Below, one piece after another: positions 1 through 8,827 of a stretch of DNA of 64,000 bases. The stretch is from Candidatus Pelagibacter sp. IMCC9063 (GTDB lineage: Bacteria > Pseudomonadota > Alphaproteobacteria > Pelagibacterales > Pelagibacteraceae), in assembly GCF_000195085.1 (NCBI RefSeq), contig NC_015380.1:358001-422000 (forward strand), read 5' to 3'. Numbering within the stretch: the first letter of the stretch is position 1; each line of letters opens with the position of its first letter. The notes beneath the pieces are model-generated. The model ran no database searches and was not told the DNA's origin. It saw nothing but the letters and a program-made list of their open reading frames with translations. A program made the translations under genes and the position numbers.

Positions 1-203
1 AGGTTAAGAATAATAAAATTTAAAATAACCCACCATAAGATCGGGTTTGTTTCAATTACTCTTCTGTCCGATAAAAATTCTTTTAAATATTTTCTAATAT
101 CCCACCAAGAAGTGCTATCTGGGGTGCCCAAATTAACAATTAAAACACCGGTCTTTCCATACTTTACTTCAGGGTGATTAATTTTTTCTAAGTTGGTGTT
201 CAT
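1..203 (-). CDS. hemH: Ferrochelatase, N-terminal part (cut by window edge)
   Basis: Ferrochelatase inserts Fe2+ into protoporphyrin IX, the last step of heme synthesis. Only the first 67 codons are in the window; the gene continues beyond base 1. The translation carries the family's N-terminal strand motif [12 protein letters not shown] at about residues 19-30, followed by an [14 protein letters not shown] segment, as in HemH. The ATG (complement of 201-203) overlaps the hemE stop as ATGA, so the two genes are probably translationally coupled. A hemE-hemH order next to the origin is known in alphaproteobacteria. Confidence 0.9.
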   Translation of the reverse strand, partial: MNTNLEKINHPEVKYGKTGVLIVNLGTPDSTSWWDIRKYLKEFLSDRRVIETNPILWWVILNFIILN

Positions 204-1209
204 GAAAAAGATCTTACTACTTTAACCAGCTTATGAACAGTGCTGGGGCTTGTTTCTTTTGGGACCCCGTGCCCCAAGTTAAAAATATAATTTCTGCTTT
301 TAAATTTATTTAAATAAAAATGTATTTTTTTTTCCATTAGTTTTTTTTTCGAGTTTAAATACTTAGGGTCCATTCCTCCTTGAATGGTAATTTTTTTGCC
401 GATTTTTTTTAATATTAGATTCACATCTATTTTACTATCTATACTTAGGCCATCTGGCTTAACAACATTACAAAACTCCACTACTTTTTTGCCTATGCCT
501 TTCGGGAAGCAGACAGTGGGAATGTGCGGGTATTTTTTTTAATTTTTTTAACAATCCTTTTGGTTGGTTGAAAACAAAAAAAATCGTAGTGTTTTTTTTC
601 TAGCAGACCGGCCCAGCTGTCAAATAATTGAATAGTGTCTGCTCCTGCCTTTATTTGCTGTTCAATATGGATGTATATAAATTTTTCTATTATTTTTAGT
701 AATTCTTTGGTTTGTTTTGTGTTTTTTAAAATTTCTTTGTAGACCTGACTTTTTTTTGGGGATTTTTTATTTAAGATATAAACCAAAATAGTCCATGGAG
801 ATCCTGCAAATCCTATCAAAGATTTTTTTTTGTTTAGTAATTTTCTGGTTTTTTTAATTGCCAAATAAACATTTTTTAATTTTTTAATAAATTCTTTTTC
901 TTGTGTTTTTTTAAATGTGCTTAATTTAAAATCTCCTAAAATGGGTCCTTCGTTTTTCTTAAAGTCCACTTGCTGCCCCAGTGCATAAGGTATTACCAAA
1001 ATGTCTGAAAATATAATTGCAGCATCCAAATCATATCTTTGAATAGGTTGTAATGTAACTTTTGTTGCGGCGTTTACATCCAGACAGAAATTAATGAAAT
1101 TTTTTTGTTTTTTTCTTATTTTTTGATATTCAGGTAAATAACGACCTGCTTGTCTCATTAACCAAAGAGGATTTTCTTTATTTAGCGATTTTTTAAATAG
1201 TTCACTCAT
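200..1209 (-). CDS. hemE: Uroporphyrinogen decarboxylase, reading frame broken once
   Basis: HemE decarboxylates uroporphyrinogen III to coproporphyrinogen III in the cytoplasm. Frame one (1209 to 493) has both family signatures: [16 protein letters not shown] near residue 14 and GFAGSPWTI near residue 135. It then runs into a short junk tail ([10 protein letters not shown]). A second frame (down to 200) supplies the missing C-terminal third, with [22 protein letters not shown] and NLGHGVP. Adding one A to the 8-base run at 533-540 joins the two into 336 residues, the normal HemE length. A sequencing deletion is the likeliest cause, but a real lesion or slippage-rescued gene cannot be excluded. 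It reads away from the putative origin. Confidence 0.9.
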
Positions 1210-1476
1210 ATATATAATAATTAATTATAAGTATTGGTATTGGTAGGTGCTGTTAGTTTCGTGGTTAAGTTTTAATTAACATTTTATACATAAGTTTTGC
1301 AAATTTTAATCTTTTAATCGTTAAGAATTTGTACTTTATAAACACAACTAACTTGTAATAAAAAACTCACAAAATCTAACACTTTTTTAACAACCGACTA
1401 TCAAAAAAAGGACCAATAAACCGGCCGCACAAGAAGAGTGTATTAATCCGGGTTATATATTATTATTAACAAGCTT
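1210..1476. other. Probable chromosomal replication origin region (oriC)
   Basis: This 267-base gap between divergent hemE and ppsR is the longest gene-free stretch in the window. In Caulobacter crescentus and Rickettsia prowazekii the origin lies at the same junction (hemE / the RP001 family, which is PpsR/DUF299). The gap is very AT-rich with one GC patch (1421-1428). It holds two 8-of-9 matches to the DnaA box TTATNCACA: TTATACATA at 1284-1292 and TTATAAACA at 1336-1344. Clustered TTAA tetramers occur at 1272-1324. I found no perfect DnaA box, so the call rests mainly on synteny. The same gap must also contain the two divergent promoters. Confidence 0.6.
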
Positions 1477-2295
1477 ATGAACAAGAAATATAATTTTTTT
1501 TTAGTTTCTGACTCCACGGGAGAAACCCTAGATCGTATTTTTTTGGCTATAAAGGCCCAGTTTAGAAATATAAAATATTCCCTTCACCACTTTTCTTTTA
1601 TCAGAACAAGCGCTCAGACAGCCCAGTTAATGAATAAGTGTAAGCAAGTAAAAAGTCCTATTATTATTTATACTTTAGTTGAGCCCTCAACTTCTAATTT
1701 TATTATAAATGAAAGCAAAGCTTTAAACATACCTTGCTTTGGCGTTCTGGATCATCTCATTCCTAAATTTGAAACCTTGCTTAATGAAAAAGCCACCAGA
1801 ATGCCAAGTGGCCAGCATGAACTGAATAAAGAATATTACAAAAAAATAGAAGCCATTCAGTACACCCTTGCCCATGATGATGGACAACAAATAGAAAGCA
1901 TTGTTGATGCAGATATAATTTTAATAGGTGTCAGTAGAACCAGCAAAACACCAACATCAATTTATCTTGCAGAAAAAGGATTCAAAACAGGAAACATTCC
2001 ATTGGTTAATCATCAGGAAGTTCCAGATTCTGTTTTTCAATCAAAGGCATTATTAATAGGGCTTTATATTGACCCAGAGAGGTTGGTAGATATTCGGAAA
2101 ACAAGAATGAATATTTTAAATGATAAACAGGAAGATCATGGATATGCAAATATAGAATTTATCAAGGAAGAGGTTGCAAGATCTAAAAAAATGTTTGCCT
2201 TAAAAAAAATACCTACGATTGATGTTACAAGAAAATCGGTGGAAGAAACTTCTGCTGCGATTGTAAAAATTTTTGAGATTAGACAAAATTCATGA
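1477..2295 (+). CDS. ppsR: Pyruvate,phosphate dikinase / PEP synthase regulatory protein (DUF299)
   Basis: A bifunctional kinase/pyrophosphorylase that switches PPDK or PEP synthase on and off by ADP-dependent phosphorylation and Pi-dependent dephosphorylation. The protein (272 aa, family-typical) starts with the conserved FFLVSDSTGET segment and has the nucleotide-binding motif GVSRTSKTPTS at residues 151-161, then GNIPLVNHQEVPD. Gene order ppsR-maf-aroE-coaE-dnaQ matches the first genes of the Caulobacter chromosome, which supports an origin-adjacent position. Its stop overlaps the maf start as ATGA. Confidence 0.93.
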   Translation: MNKKYNFFLVSDSTGETLDRIFLAIKAQFRNIKYSLHHFSFIRTSAQTAQLMNKCKQVKSPIIIYTLVEPSTSNFIINESKALNIPCFGVLDHLIPKFETLLNEKATRMPSGQHELNKEYYKKIEAIQYTLAHDDGQQIESIVDADIILIGVSRTSKTPTSIYLAEKGFKTGNIPLVNHQEVPDSVFQSKALLIGLYIDPERLVDIRKTRMNILNDKQEDHGYANIEFIKEEVARSKKMFALKKIPTIDVTRKSVEETSAAIVKIFEIRQNS

Positions 2296-2879
2296 TTAAA
2301 AATATTATCTTGGCTTCTAAAAGTGAAATTAGGAAAAAGATTTTGGAAAAAGAAGGCTTTGATGTTCGTGTAGAAGTGTCCTGTGTAGATGAGGATATTA
2401 TTAAAGATTCCATGAAAGCTGAGGGTGCAACTAGTATTTCCATTGCCAAAAGCCTAGCGGAGCACAAAGCGAACAGGATTAGTTCAAGATTTTCTAACCT
2501 TTTCGTTTTGGGAGCAGATCAGGTATTAGATTTTAATAATGATCAAATTAACAAACCCAACAATTTAGAAGAAGCCAGATTCATTATGACTAAATTGCAG
2601 GGCCAAACGCACTTACTGCACAGTGCTGTTTGTGTGTCTAAAAATGGAAGCATGATCTGGAATTATCATGAAACCTCAACATTAAAAATGAAAACCATTT
2701 CACCCAAAGATCTAGAGCTTTATTTAGAGGATGTAGGTATAGAGCTTATGCAAAAATATGGGGTTTATCAAATAGAAGGAAAAGGGAAAAAACTGTTTGA
2801 AAAAATTGATGGAGACATGAATGCAATTATGGGGATGCCCATTGTTGCTGTAACTAACTATTTTAACCAACAGGCATAA
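2292..2879 (+). CDS. maf: Maf-family nucleotide pyrophosphatase
   Basis: Maf proteins hydrolyse modified or canonical nucleoside triphosphates and act as house-cleaning enzymes. The 195-residue product begins IILASKSEIRKKIL, the Maf counterpart of ASxSPRR, and contains the catalytic GADQVLDF motif where GxDTVV is usual. The C-terminal part has YGVYQIEGKGKKLFEKIDGD, as in the YhdE/YceF group. It overlaps ppsR by four bases and its TAA shares one base with the aroE ATG (TAATG), so these genes are co-translated. The exact substrate subclass cannot be told from sequence. Confidence 0.9.
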   Translation: MIKNIILASKSEIRKKILEKEGFDVRVEVSCVDEDIIKDSMKAEGATSISIAKSLAEHKANRISSRFSNLFVLGADQVLDFNNDQINKPNNLEEARFIMTKLQGQTHLLHSAVCVSKNGSMIWNYHETSTLKMKTISPKDLELYLEDVGIELMQKYGVYQIEGKGKKLFEKIDGDMNAIMGMPIVAVTNYFNQQA

Positions 2880-3700
2880 TGAAAAAATTTTTTGTTATTG
2901 GTAATCCTATAGAACATTCTTTGTCTCCCACTGTTCACCAGCATTGGTTTAAAAAAAACAATGTTAAAGCTACCTATGAAAAAAAATTATTAGAGGAAAA
3001 AGATTTAAAGAATATAATTAAGGATATTAAAAACGATCACGTGGCAGGCATTAATGTGACGGTACCGTTCAAACAAAGAATTATTCCTTTGCTGGATGAG
3101 CTTTCCACAGTTGCTCAAAGCACACTGTCTGTGAATACAATTTATAAAAAAAATAATAAGGTAATAGGTGACAACACGGACGTTGGAGGTTTTCAAAAAT
3201 CTTTAATGGACAATATTTCCAAAGAATCCATCAAATCTGCATTACTAATAGGGGCTGGAGGAGTTGCTCCGTCTATTGTTTACGCTCTAAAAACATCAGG
3301 AGTAGAACAGATTTTTATTGCTAATAGAACGGTGGAAAAAATAGTTAATTTACAAGAAAAGTTTGGTCCCCTATTAACCAAAATAGCGTGGGAAGATTTG
3401 AGCAAGCAACAACTCAATGTTGATATTATTATCAATGCTACTAGTCTCGGTTTAAATAACGATCACATGATAGATTTGAATTTTTCTAGCATAGATAAAA
3501 AAACTATTTTTTATGATGTTATTTATAATCCAAGTGAAACCAGACTTTTACAAAAAGCAAAAAAACATGGATGTCATACAGTAAATGGAATGAAGATGTT
3601 TTTATACCAAGCACAGCTAGCTTTTGAAATTTGGAATCACATTAAACCAGTTATAGATGTGGATTTAACAAATATTTTAGCAAAGAAGCTATATGATTAA
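2879..3700 (+). CDS. aroE: Shikimate dehydrogenase
   Basis: AroE reduces 3-dehydroshikimate to shikimate with NADPH in aromatic amino acid synthesis. The 273-aa protein has the N-terminal shikimate-binding segment NPIEHSLSPTVHQHWF, the catalytic lysine in NVTVPFKQ (about residue 66), DNTDVGGF, and the nucleotide-binding loop GAGGVAPSIVYAL near residue 122, followed by NRT, the usual NADP-preferring motif. Length and motif order are normal. It overlaps coaE by eight bases. Confidence 0.95.
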   Translation: MKKFFVIGNPIEHSLSPTVHQHWFKKNNVKATYEKKLLEEKDLKNIIKDIKNDHVAGINVTVPFKQRIIPLLDELSTVAQSTLSVNTIYKKNNKVIGDNTDVGGFQKSLMDNISKESIKSALLIGAGGVAPSIVYALKTSGVEQIFIANRTVEKIVNLQEKFGPLLTKIAWEDLSKQQLNVDIIINATSLGLNNDHMIDLNFSSIDKKTIFYDVIYNPSETRLLQKAKKHGCHTVNGMKMFLYQAQLAFEIWNHIKPVIDVDLTNILAKKLYD

Positions 3701-4274
3701 AATATGTGTAGTTGGAGAGATTGGATCGGGAAAAACATATATATCTAAATTGTTTTCTCCTAAAAAAAATTTAATATTTAATGCGGATATTGAAGTAAAC
3801 AAAATTTACAAGCGACACAGACCTACATTTGCTAAATTAAAAAAAAACTTACCTCTTTTTATTAGAAGCTTTCCTGTAAAAAAATCAGAACTTTATGATT
3901 CTATTTGTTTTAATAAAAATAATTTAAAAAAAATCATTAAGATTGTGCACCCAGAAGTGAGAAAAAAAATGAATTCTTTTTTAAAAAAAAACAATAAACA
4001 AAAATTTGTTATTTTAGATGTGCCGCTGCTATTAGAAAATAAACTAAATAAACCCGAAGATGTTATTATTTATATTGACGCAAAGAAAAACATATTACAA
4101 AAATTTATAAAACAAAGACCTGGCCATAACCCAAAAATAATTAAGTTGTTAAAAGAATTGCAAATTACACCGAAAAAGAAAAAATTTTTATCCGATATTA
4201 TTATCAACAACAATTTTAACCCTAAAAAAATGAGATTGAGAGCCAAAGAGCTTATTGATAGTATTATTATTTAA
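3693..4274 (+). CDS. coaE: Dephospho-CoA kinase
   Basis: CoaE phosphorylates dephospho-CoA, the final step of coenzyme A synthesis. The P-loop is GEIGSGKT at residues 8-15, followed by FNADIEVNKIY where the family has DAD.i.h.ly, then VHPEVRKKM and VILDVPLLLEN, all family hallmarks. The protein (193 aa) is very lysine-rich and diverged, as expected for an AT-rich genome, and the lid region is less conserved than usual. Context between aroE and dnaQ is the standard alphaproteobacterial order. Confidence 0.9.
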   Translation: MIKICVVGEIGSGKTYISKLFSPKKNLIFNADIEVNKIYKRHRPTFAKLKKNLPLFIRSFPVKKSELYDSICFNKNNLKKIIKIVHPEVRKKMNSFLKKNNKQKFVILDVPLLLENKLNKPEDVIIYIDAKKNILQKFIKQRPGHNPKIIKLLKELQITPKKKKFLSDIIINNNFNPKKMRLRAKELIDSIII

Positions 4275-4952
4275 ATGTTAGAAATTATTTTAGATACTGA
4301 AACTACAGGCCTTTCTTTTAATACAGATAAAATTATTGAAATTGCTTGTATTGAGCTCGAAAATCAAATTCCAACCAAGAATAAATTCCACGTTTTCATT
4401 AATCCCAACATGGACATTTCAGATGGTGCGTATCAGACTCACGGAATTTCAAGAGATTTTTTACGAGACAAACCAGTCTTTAAAGACATAGCGAAGGAAT
4501 TCTTAAACTTTATAAAAGATTCCAAATTAGTTATTCATAATGCTGACTTTGATTTGGCTTTTTTAAATAAAGAACTTCAAGAATTAGATCTAGAGCCTTT
4601 GTCTAAAGATCGTGTAGTAGATACGTTGTTTCTAGCTAGACAAAAATTTCCAGGATCTCAGGCTAGCTTAGATGCTTTGTGCAAAAGGTTTAAAATAAAT
4701 ACCTCAGAACGAGAAAAACACTCTGCGCTAGTAGACTGCAATTTACTTACGGAAGTGTACATCGAGTTACTTGAAAAGAAAGAACCTTTGTTAGATTTGC
4801 AACCATCACAGGCTGATATTAATGACTTAGATAGTTCTAAAACAATAAACACAAATAGAAAAAAAATTATTGTTCCAATCACAGAGGAAGAAAGAAATCT
4901 ACATAGAAAATTTTTAAAAGTTCACGTTCCTAAGTCTTCTATGCTTAACTAG
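4275..4952 (+). CDS. dnaQ: DNA polymerase III epsilon subunit (3'-5' proofreading exonuclease)
   Basis: Proofreading subunit of the replicative polymerase. It carries all DEDDh exonuclease motifs: ILDTETTGL near residues 5-13, HNADFDLAFL around residue 88, and the Exo III motif HSALVDCNLL near residue 148. At 225 aa it is a normal epsilon subunit. It starts directly after the coaE stop and meets secB tail to tail with an eight-base overlap. Confidence 0.94.
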   Translation: MLEIILDTETTGLSFNTDKIIEIACIELENQIPTKNKFHVFINPNMDISDGAYQTHGISRDFLRDKPVFKDIAKEFLNFIKDSKLVIHNADFDLAFLNKELQELDLEPLSKDRVVDTLFLARQKFPGSQASLDALCKRFKINTSEREKHSALVDCNLLTEVYIELLEKKEPLLDLQPSQADINDLDSSKTINTNRKKIIVPITEEERNLHRKFLKVHVPKSSMLN

Positions 4953-5379
4953 GAAACTGCTGGTTATACAATTCTTCAAAATTTACCTCTTTAGTAAAAG
5001 AGAATTCTTTAAATCCTGATTTTTGAAAAATAGTGGTAACCATTTCTTTCATAAAAGAAAAATTTTCAGTTGGTAGTTTTACTAAAATTAATTTTTTTAC
5101 CTCATCGGTAGTTAGTTTTGTATTTATTATTTTAAAGACAATAGCCAAACAAACCTCCGTATGAATTTTCTTCTTCGTCGGTTCTGGAGCTTCTAAAATA
5201 AATTTGCAGTTAAGTTCAATGAGATTATTTTTAAAAGGTTTGCTGCTTAGATCTAACTTAGTAGCATAGGTCCCTAAGTTTTGAGCTGCATCAATAAAGC
5301 AATCTGGATCAGGAATTTCAAAAGAAATGTCTTTGATATATTTGGCAACTACCTCATAATCTTTATTTAAATCTGTCAT
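4945..5379 (-). CDS. secB: Protein-export chaperone SecB
   Basis: SecB holds unfolded preproteins and delivers them to SecA. The 144-aa product has the family pattern: an N-terminal YIKDISFEIPDP segment, a hydrophobic strand region, VCLAIVFKI, and a C-terminal NFEELYNQQ tail. SecB is sited between dnaQ and fxsA in many alphaproteobacteria. Its start lies inside the fxsA 3' end (17-base overlap), so it is probably co-transcribed with fxsA. Confidence 0.9.
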   Translation of the reverse strand: MTDLNKDYEVVAKYIKDISFEIPDPDCFIDAAQNLGTYATKLDLSSKPFKNNLIELNCKFILEAPEPTKKKIHTEVCLAIVFKIINTKLTTDEVKKLILVKLPTENFSFMKEMVTTIFQKSGFKEFSFTKEVNFEELYNQQFPS

Positions 5380-5776
5380 GCTCGTCTATTTCCTCTGGTT
5401 TAATTTCTATAATATTGTCCTCTACGTTTTGAGGTTTATTAAAAAAATTTTTTAGAATAAAATTTCTTGTAAATGGTACCAATAGTAAAAACCCAATTGT
5501 GTCAGTTAGAAAACCCGGAAATATTAAAAATAAACCAGCTATAAGCAGGCAGAAGCCACTGAGCATATCTGCAATAGGTTTTTTATTCACTCTTAGGTTT
5601 TCCAAGGCAGAACGTAAAGTTGCAATACCCTGAAGCTTTGCAAAATACATTCCCAGAATAGCAGTTAAAATTGTTATAGAAATTGTATTGAAAGCTCCAA
5701 TCGCAGATCCAACTTTGATCATTAGATAGATCTCGGTGAGTGGTAATAATATTAAAATTAGTAGTGCTATTTGCAT
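5363..5776 (-). CDS. fxsA: FxsA-family inner membrane protein
   Basis: FxsA is a small polytopic membrane protein; in E. coli overproduction relieves F-plasmid exclusion of phage T7, but the normal role is unknown. The 137 residues begin with hydrophobic LLILILLPLTEIYLMIKVGS, then a second segment with ILTAILGMYFAKLQG, then LLIAGLFLIFPGFLTDTIGF, the most conserved FxsA motif. The C-terminus is acidic and cytosolic. It is divergent from the Tim44-domain gene, with 42 bases between the two start codons. Confidence 0.88.
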   Translation of the reverse strand: MQIALLILILLPLTEIYLMIKVGSAIGAFNTISITILTAILGMYFAKLQGIATLRSALENLRVNKKPIADMLSGFCLLIAGLFLIFPGFLTDTIGFLLLVPFTRNFILKNFFNKPQNVEDNIIEIKPEEIDEHDRFK

Positions 5777-5818
5777 ATTGATGATTTATATATAAGCATT
5801 AATATTAAATATTCAAAT

Positions 5819-6442
5819 ATGAGCGAAAACTTTGGTTTTATAGACATAATTTTGCTGGCTATGATTGCTGGTTTCATCTTTTTACGTTTACGAAACGTCC
5901 TTGGAAAAGGAGCAGATAATTCTCCCATCAAACCAAATTTTGCAAACAAATCGCGAGATGATTTTTCTTTTGTAAAAGAAGTTAGAACGGAATCTAATAA
6001 ACCTGTTTTTGACGAAGCCTCTTTTAAAAAAGGAGCAGAATATGCTTACGAAATGATCATTAATGCCTTTGCTAAAGGAGATAAGCAAAGTCTAAAACCA
6101 CTTCTTACAAAAAAATTATATCTAGATTTTGAGAAAATTATAGATGATAGGAATGAAAAAAAATTAACTTCAAGCTTAACATTTATTGGAATTGAAAAAA
6201 TGTCTATTGATAAGGTCAGTAACGTAAACACAAAATATAAAGTTACTGCACGTTTTATAAGTCAAATAATTAACTGTCTTAAAAACGAAAAAGGCGAAGT
6301 GGTCGAGGGTGATGCGGAGAAGACCAAAACCACCACAGACGTTTGGAGTTTTGAAAGAGATCTAAAAGATTCAGATCCTACTTGGTACTTAACAGAACTA
6401 TCTGCTGAAACAGAAAATAGTGAAAAAGAAACTAAGCACTAA
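5819..6442 (+). CDS. Tim44-like domain protein with N-terminal membrane anchor
   Basis: Homologue of the bacterial TimA/Tim44 group, whose mitochondrial relative links the import channel to the Hsp70 motor; the bacterial function is unclear. I chose the ATG at 5819 because it gives a clean N-terminal anchor (FIDIILLAMIAGFIFLRLR) and avoids running back into the fxsA start region; an in-frame upstream ATG at 5771 exists. The Tim44 domain begins near residue 75 (FKKGAEYAYEMIINAFAKGD) and ends in DPTWYLTEL. The product is 207 aa. The 3' end overlaps the smr gene by 23 bases. Confidence 0.85.
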   Translation: MSENFGFIDIILLAMIAGFIFLRLRNVLGKGADNSPIKPNFANKSRDDFSFVKEVRTESNKPVFDEASFKKGAEYAYEMIINAFAKGDKQSLKPLLTKKLYLDFEKIIDDRNEKKLTSSLTFIGIEKMSIDKVSNVNTKYKVTARFISQIINCLKNEKGEVVEGDAEKTKTTTDVWSFERDLKDSDPTWYLTELSAETENSEKETKH

Positions 6443-6851
6443 AATATCTAAAGAAGACTTAGAGACTTGGGATAATTTTATTAAAGAAACAAGGTCAGTA
6501 GAAGATAAAGACATAAAGTTATCTCCTGAACAAAACTTTGAAAATACCAAAACGTATGATCTTCGAATAGATTTGCATGGATATACTATTGAAGAGTCTT
6601 TTCGCAAAATTGATCAGTTATTTATTTTTGCAAAAGAAAACAACGTTAAAAAAGCCCTGATCATTACCGGCAAGGGTATTCATTCTAATAAAGAAAATGA
6701 TCCTTATGCATCTAAAGATTTAAGCCTTTTAAGATATGCTGTGCCAGATTATATAAACAAAAATTATTCTCAAAACATCATATCTATCGAAACGAGTCCC
6801 ATTAGTCTTGGAGGTGAGGGGTCGATGATAGTTACACTAAAAAAAATGTAG
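6420..6851 (+). CDS. Smr-domain protein (possible nicking endonuclease)
   Basis: Smr domains occur at the C-terminus of MutS2 and as stand-alone proteins with nicking-endonuclease activity. This 143-aa protein has the signature DLHGYTIEESFRKIDQL near residue 52, then ALIITGKGIHSN, equivalent to the TGKG motif, and a C-terminal GGEGSMIVTLKK. The start is a GTG inside the Tim44 gene. In many alphaproteobacteria an mltA gene sits between these two; here it is absent. It faces hslU tail to tail with a 15-base gap. Confidence 0.86.
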   Translation: MKKKLSTKISKEDLETWDNFIKETRSVEDKDIKLSPEQNFENTKTYDLRIDLHGYTIEESFRKIDQLFIFAKENNVKKALIITGKGIHSNKENDPYASKDLSLLRYAVPDYINKNYSQNIISIETSPISLGGEGSMIVTLKKM

Positions 6852-6866
6852 CTTAGTTGATAGCTT

Positions 6867-8186
6867 TTAAAGAATAAACTTAGATAAGTCTTTGTCTTTG
6901 ATAATATCACCAAGATTTTTTTGTACAAAAGATTTATCTACTACAATCTTTTCCCCACTCTTGTCAGGAGCTGAAAAACTAATTTCTTCTAACACCTTTT
7001 CCAAAATAGTATGTAATCTTCGAGCACCAATATTCTCAATAGTAGAATTAATTTGACTAGATATTTCTGCAAGCTCCTCGATTCCATCGTCAGTAAATTG
7101 TAGCTCTACATTTTCTGTTTTCATTAAAGCGACATACTGTTTGATTAAACTGTTATCTGGCTCTTTAAGTATTCTAACAAAATCTTGTTTTGTAAGTGGT
7201 TGTAGCTCTACTCGAATAGGCAATCTTCCCTGAAGCTCTGGTAATAAATCTGATGGTTTTGCTAATTGGAATGCACCAGACGCTATAAATAGAATATGGT
7301 CAGTTTTAATCGGTCCGTGCTTAGTGTTAACCGTAGTACCCTCAATAAGTGGCAATAAATCACGCTGAACACCTTCCCTAGAGACATCTGTCCCAGAGCG
7401 TTCGCTCCTAGCCGAAACCTTGTCAATTTCATCAAGAAAAACGATACCATTATTCTCAACAGAAAATTTTGCTTCTTTTATAATCTGATCTTGATCTATT
7501 AATTTATCTGATTCTTCCTGAATAATGTATTCATAAGATTCTTTAACAGACATTTTTTTCTTTTTCTTTTTCCCAGCAGACCCTTTGCCAAAAATATCTC
7601 CAATATTAACCATGCCGACACCACCTTGCATTCCTGGAATTTCAAATGAGGGTGTAGATGGATTGTCCTGAACAGCAATTTCTATAACAGTGTCATCCAA
7701 GTCTCCTGCTCTTAGTCTTTTTCTAAAACTTTCTCTTGTAGCGGGCGTTGCACTTTTTCCAACTAGCGTATCTAAAACTCTTTCCTCAGATGATAGCTGG
7801 GATTTTGCCTCTACTTCTTTTCTTTTTTTCTCTTTAACAAGAGCAATAGAAATTTCTATTAAGTCTCGTATAATTTGCTCAACATCCTTACCAACATAAC
7901 CAACTTCAGTAAATTTAGTTGCTTCAACTTTTATAAATGGAGCTTCCGATAGTTTAGAAAGTCTTCTGGATATTTCTGTTTTTCCAACACCTGTTGGACC
8001 AACCATTAATATATTTTTTGGAAGAACTTCTTCTCTCAAATCGTCTGGCAATTCCTGCCGCCGCCATCTATTTCGAAGAGCTATTGCTACTGCTTTTTTC
8101 GCGTCCGCCTGTCCAATTACATAGCGATCTAACTCAGACACAATTTCTCTTGGTGAAAAAGAAACTATTTTTTGTTCGTTTTCCAT
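6867..8186 (-). CDS. hslU: HslU ATPase subunit of the HslUV protease
   Basis: HslU unfolds substrates and feeds them into the HslV peptidase. The 439-aa AAA+ protein has N-terminal [16 protein letters not shown], Walker [10 protein letters not shown] near residue 68, an inserted I-domain (about 110-245) carrying a lysine run, Walker B FLDEIDKV, and the C-terminal DLSKFIL tail that docks in HslV pockets. It directly follows hslV on the minus strand with no intergenic bases, so they form one operon. Confidence 0.97.
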   Translation of the reverse strand: MENEQKIVSFSPREIVSELDRYVIGQADAKKAVAIALRNRWRRQELPDDLREEVLPKNILMVGPTGVGKTEISRRLSKLSEAPFIKVEATKFTEVGYVGKDVEQIIRDLIEISIALVKEKKRKEVEAKSQLSSEERVLDTLVGKSATPATRESFRKRLRAGDLDDTVIEIAVQDNPSTPSFEIPGMQGGVGMVNIGDIFGKGSAGKKKKKKMSVKESYEYIIQEESDKLIDQDQIIKEAKFSVENNGIVFLDEIDKVSARSERSGTDVSREGVQRDLLPLIEGTTVNTKHGPIKTDHILFIASGAFQLAKPSDLLPELQGRLPIRVELQPLTKQDFVRILKEPDNSLIKQYVALMKTENVELQFTDDGIEELAEISSQINSTIENIGARRLHTILEKVLEEISFSAPDKSGEKIVVDKSFVQKNLGDIIKDKDLSKFIL

Positions 8187-8726
8187 TTATAATTTTTCGA
8201 TAGTGATATTGTTATTTGTGAATACACAAATGTCCGAAGCTATTTCTATAGATCGTTTGGCAATTTCTTCTGCAGTTTTGGTCTTGTCATCTATCATAGC
8301 TCTAGCAGCAGCAAGTGCATAATTTCCACCCGATCCAATGGCTACCACTCCGTATTCTGGTTCTAGAACGTCACCCTGCCCAGTAATTACAAAACTCTTA
8401 TCTTTATCGGCGACTAGCATTAGCGCCTCTAGTCTTCTCAAATATTTGTCTGATCTCCAGTCCTTTGCCAATTCCACAGCAGCTCGTGTTAGCTGTCCTC
8501 CATGTTTCTCTAGTTTAGATTCTAACCTTTCAAACAAGGTAAATGCGTCGGCAGTAGACCCTGCAAATCCTGCAATAATATTTCTTTTTTCAATTTTTCT
8601 AACTTTTTTAGCAGTACTTTTCATAACAGTATTGCCAATGCTCACCTGTCCATCTCCTGCAATTACTACGTCTCCATCTTTTCTAACCAGTGCAATGGTA
8701 GTTCCGTGCCAGCTATTATTGTCCAT
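8187..8726 (-). CDS. hslV: HslV peptidase subunit of the HslUV protease
   Basis: Proteasome-like threonine peptidase. The motif [12 protein letters not shown] near residues 7-18 contains the threonine that becomes the N-terminal nucleophile after removal of the leader. Also present are [15 protein letters not shown] and [17 protein letters not shown]. At 179 aa it is full length. It is divergent from hisB across a 101-base promoter gap, a common alphaproteobacterial arrangement (hslUV/hisB). Confidence 0.97.
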   Translation of the reverse strand: MDNNSWHGTTIALVRKDGDVVIAGDGQVSIGNTVMKSTAKKVRKIEKRNIIAGFAGSTADAFTLFERLESKLEKHGGQLTRAAVELAKDWRSDKYLRRLEALMLVADKDKSFVITGQGDVLEPEYGVVAIGSGGNYALAAARAMIDDKTKTAEEIAKRSIEIASDICVFTNNNITIEKL

Positions 8727-8827
8727 ATTTTGCTTTATTTAATTATTAAATATATGTGGTGACGAATTCCATATCTTCAAGGTATAAATTTTATAGTATT
8801 TATTATATTAAATAAGCATACTTCATT
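8727..8827. promoter_or_regulatory. Divergent promoter gap hslV / hisB
   Basis: This 101-base AT-rich gap separates divergent hslVU and hisBHAFE and must hold both promoters. I see AT-rich candidate -10 elements (for example TATAGT near 8792) but no convincing -35/-10 pair and no strong hairpin. Position is the main evidence. Confidence 0.4.

Noticed and set aside
200-1209. Calling hemE a pseudogene
   Set aside because: Both halves keep all conserved motifs and a single-base change restores full length, so loss of function is not supported.
5771-5818. Upstream start of the Tim44-domain protein
   Set aside because: It would add 16 polar residues before the membrane anchor and overlap the start of divergent fxsA; the ATG at 5819 fits better.
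8338-8742. Antisense frame (134 aa) opposite hslV
   Set aside because: hslV and its catalytic motifs explain the region; the antisense translation has no recognisable features.
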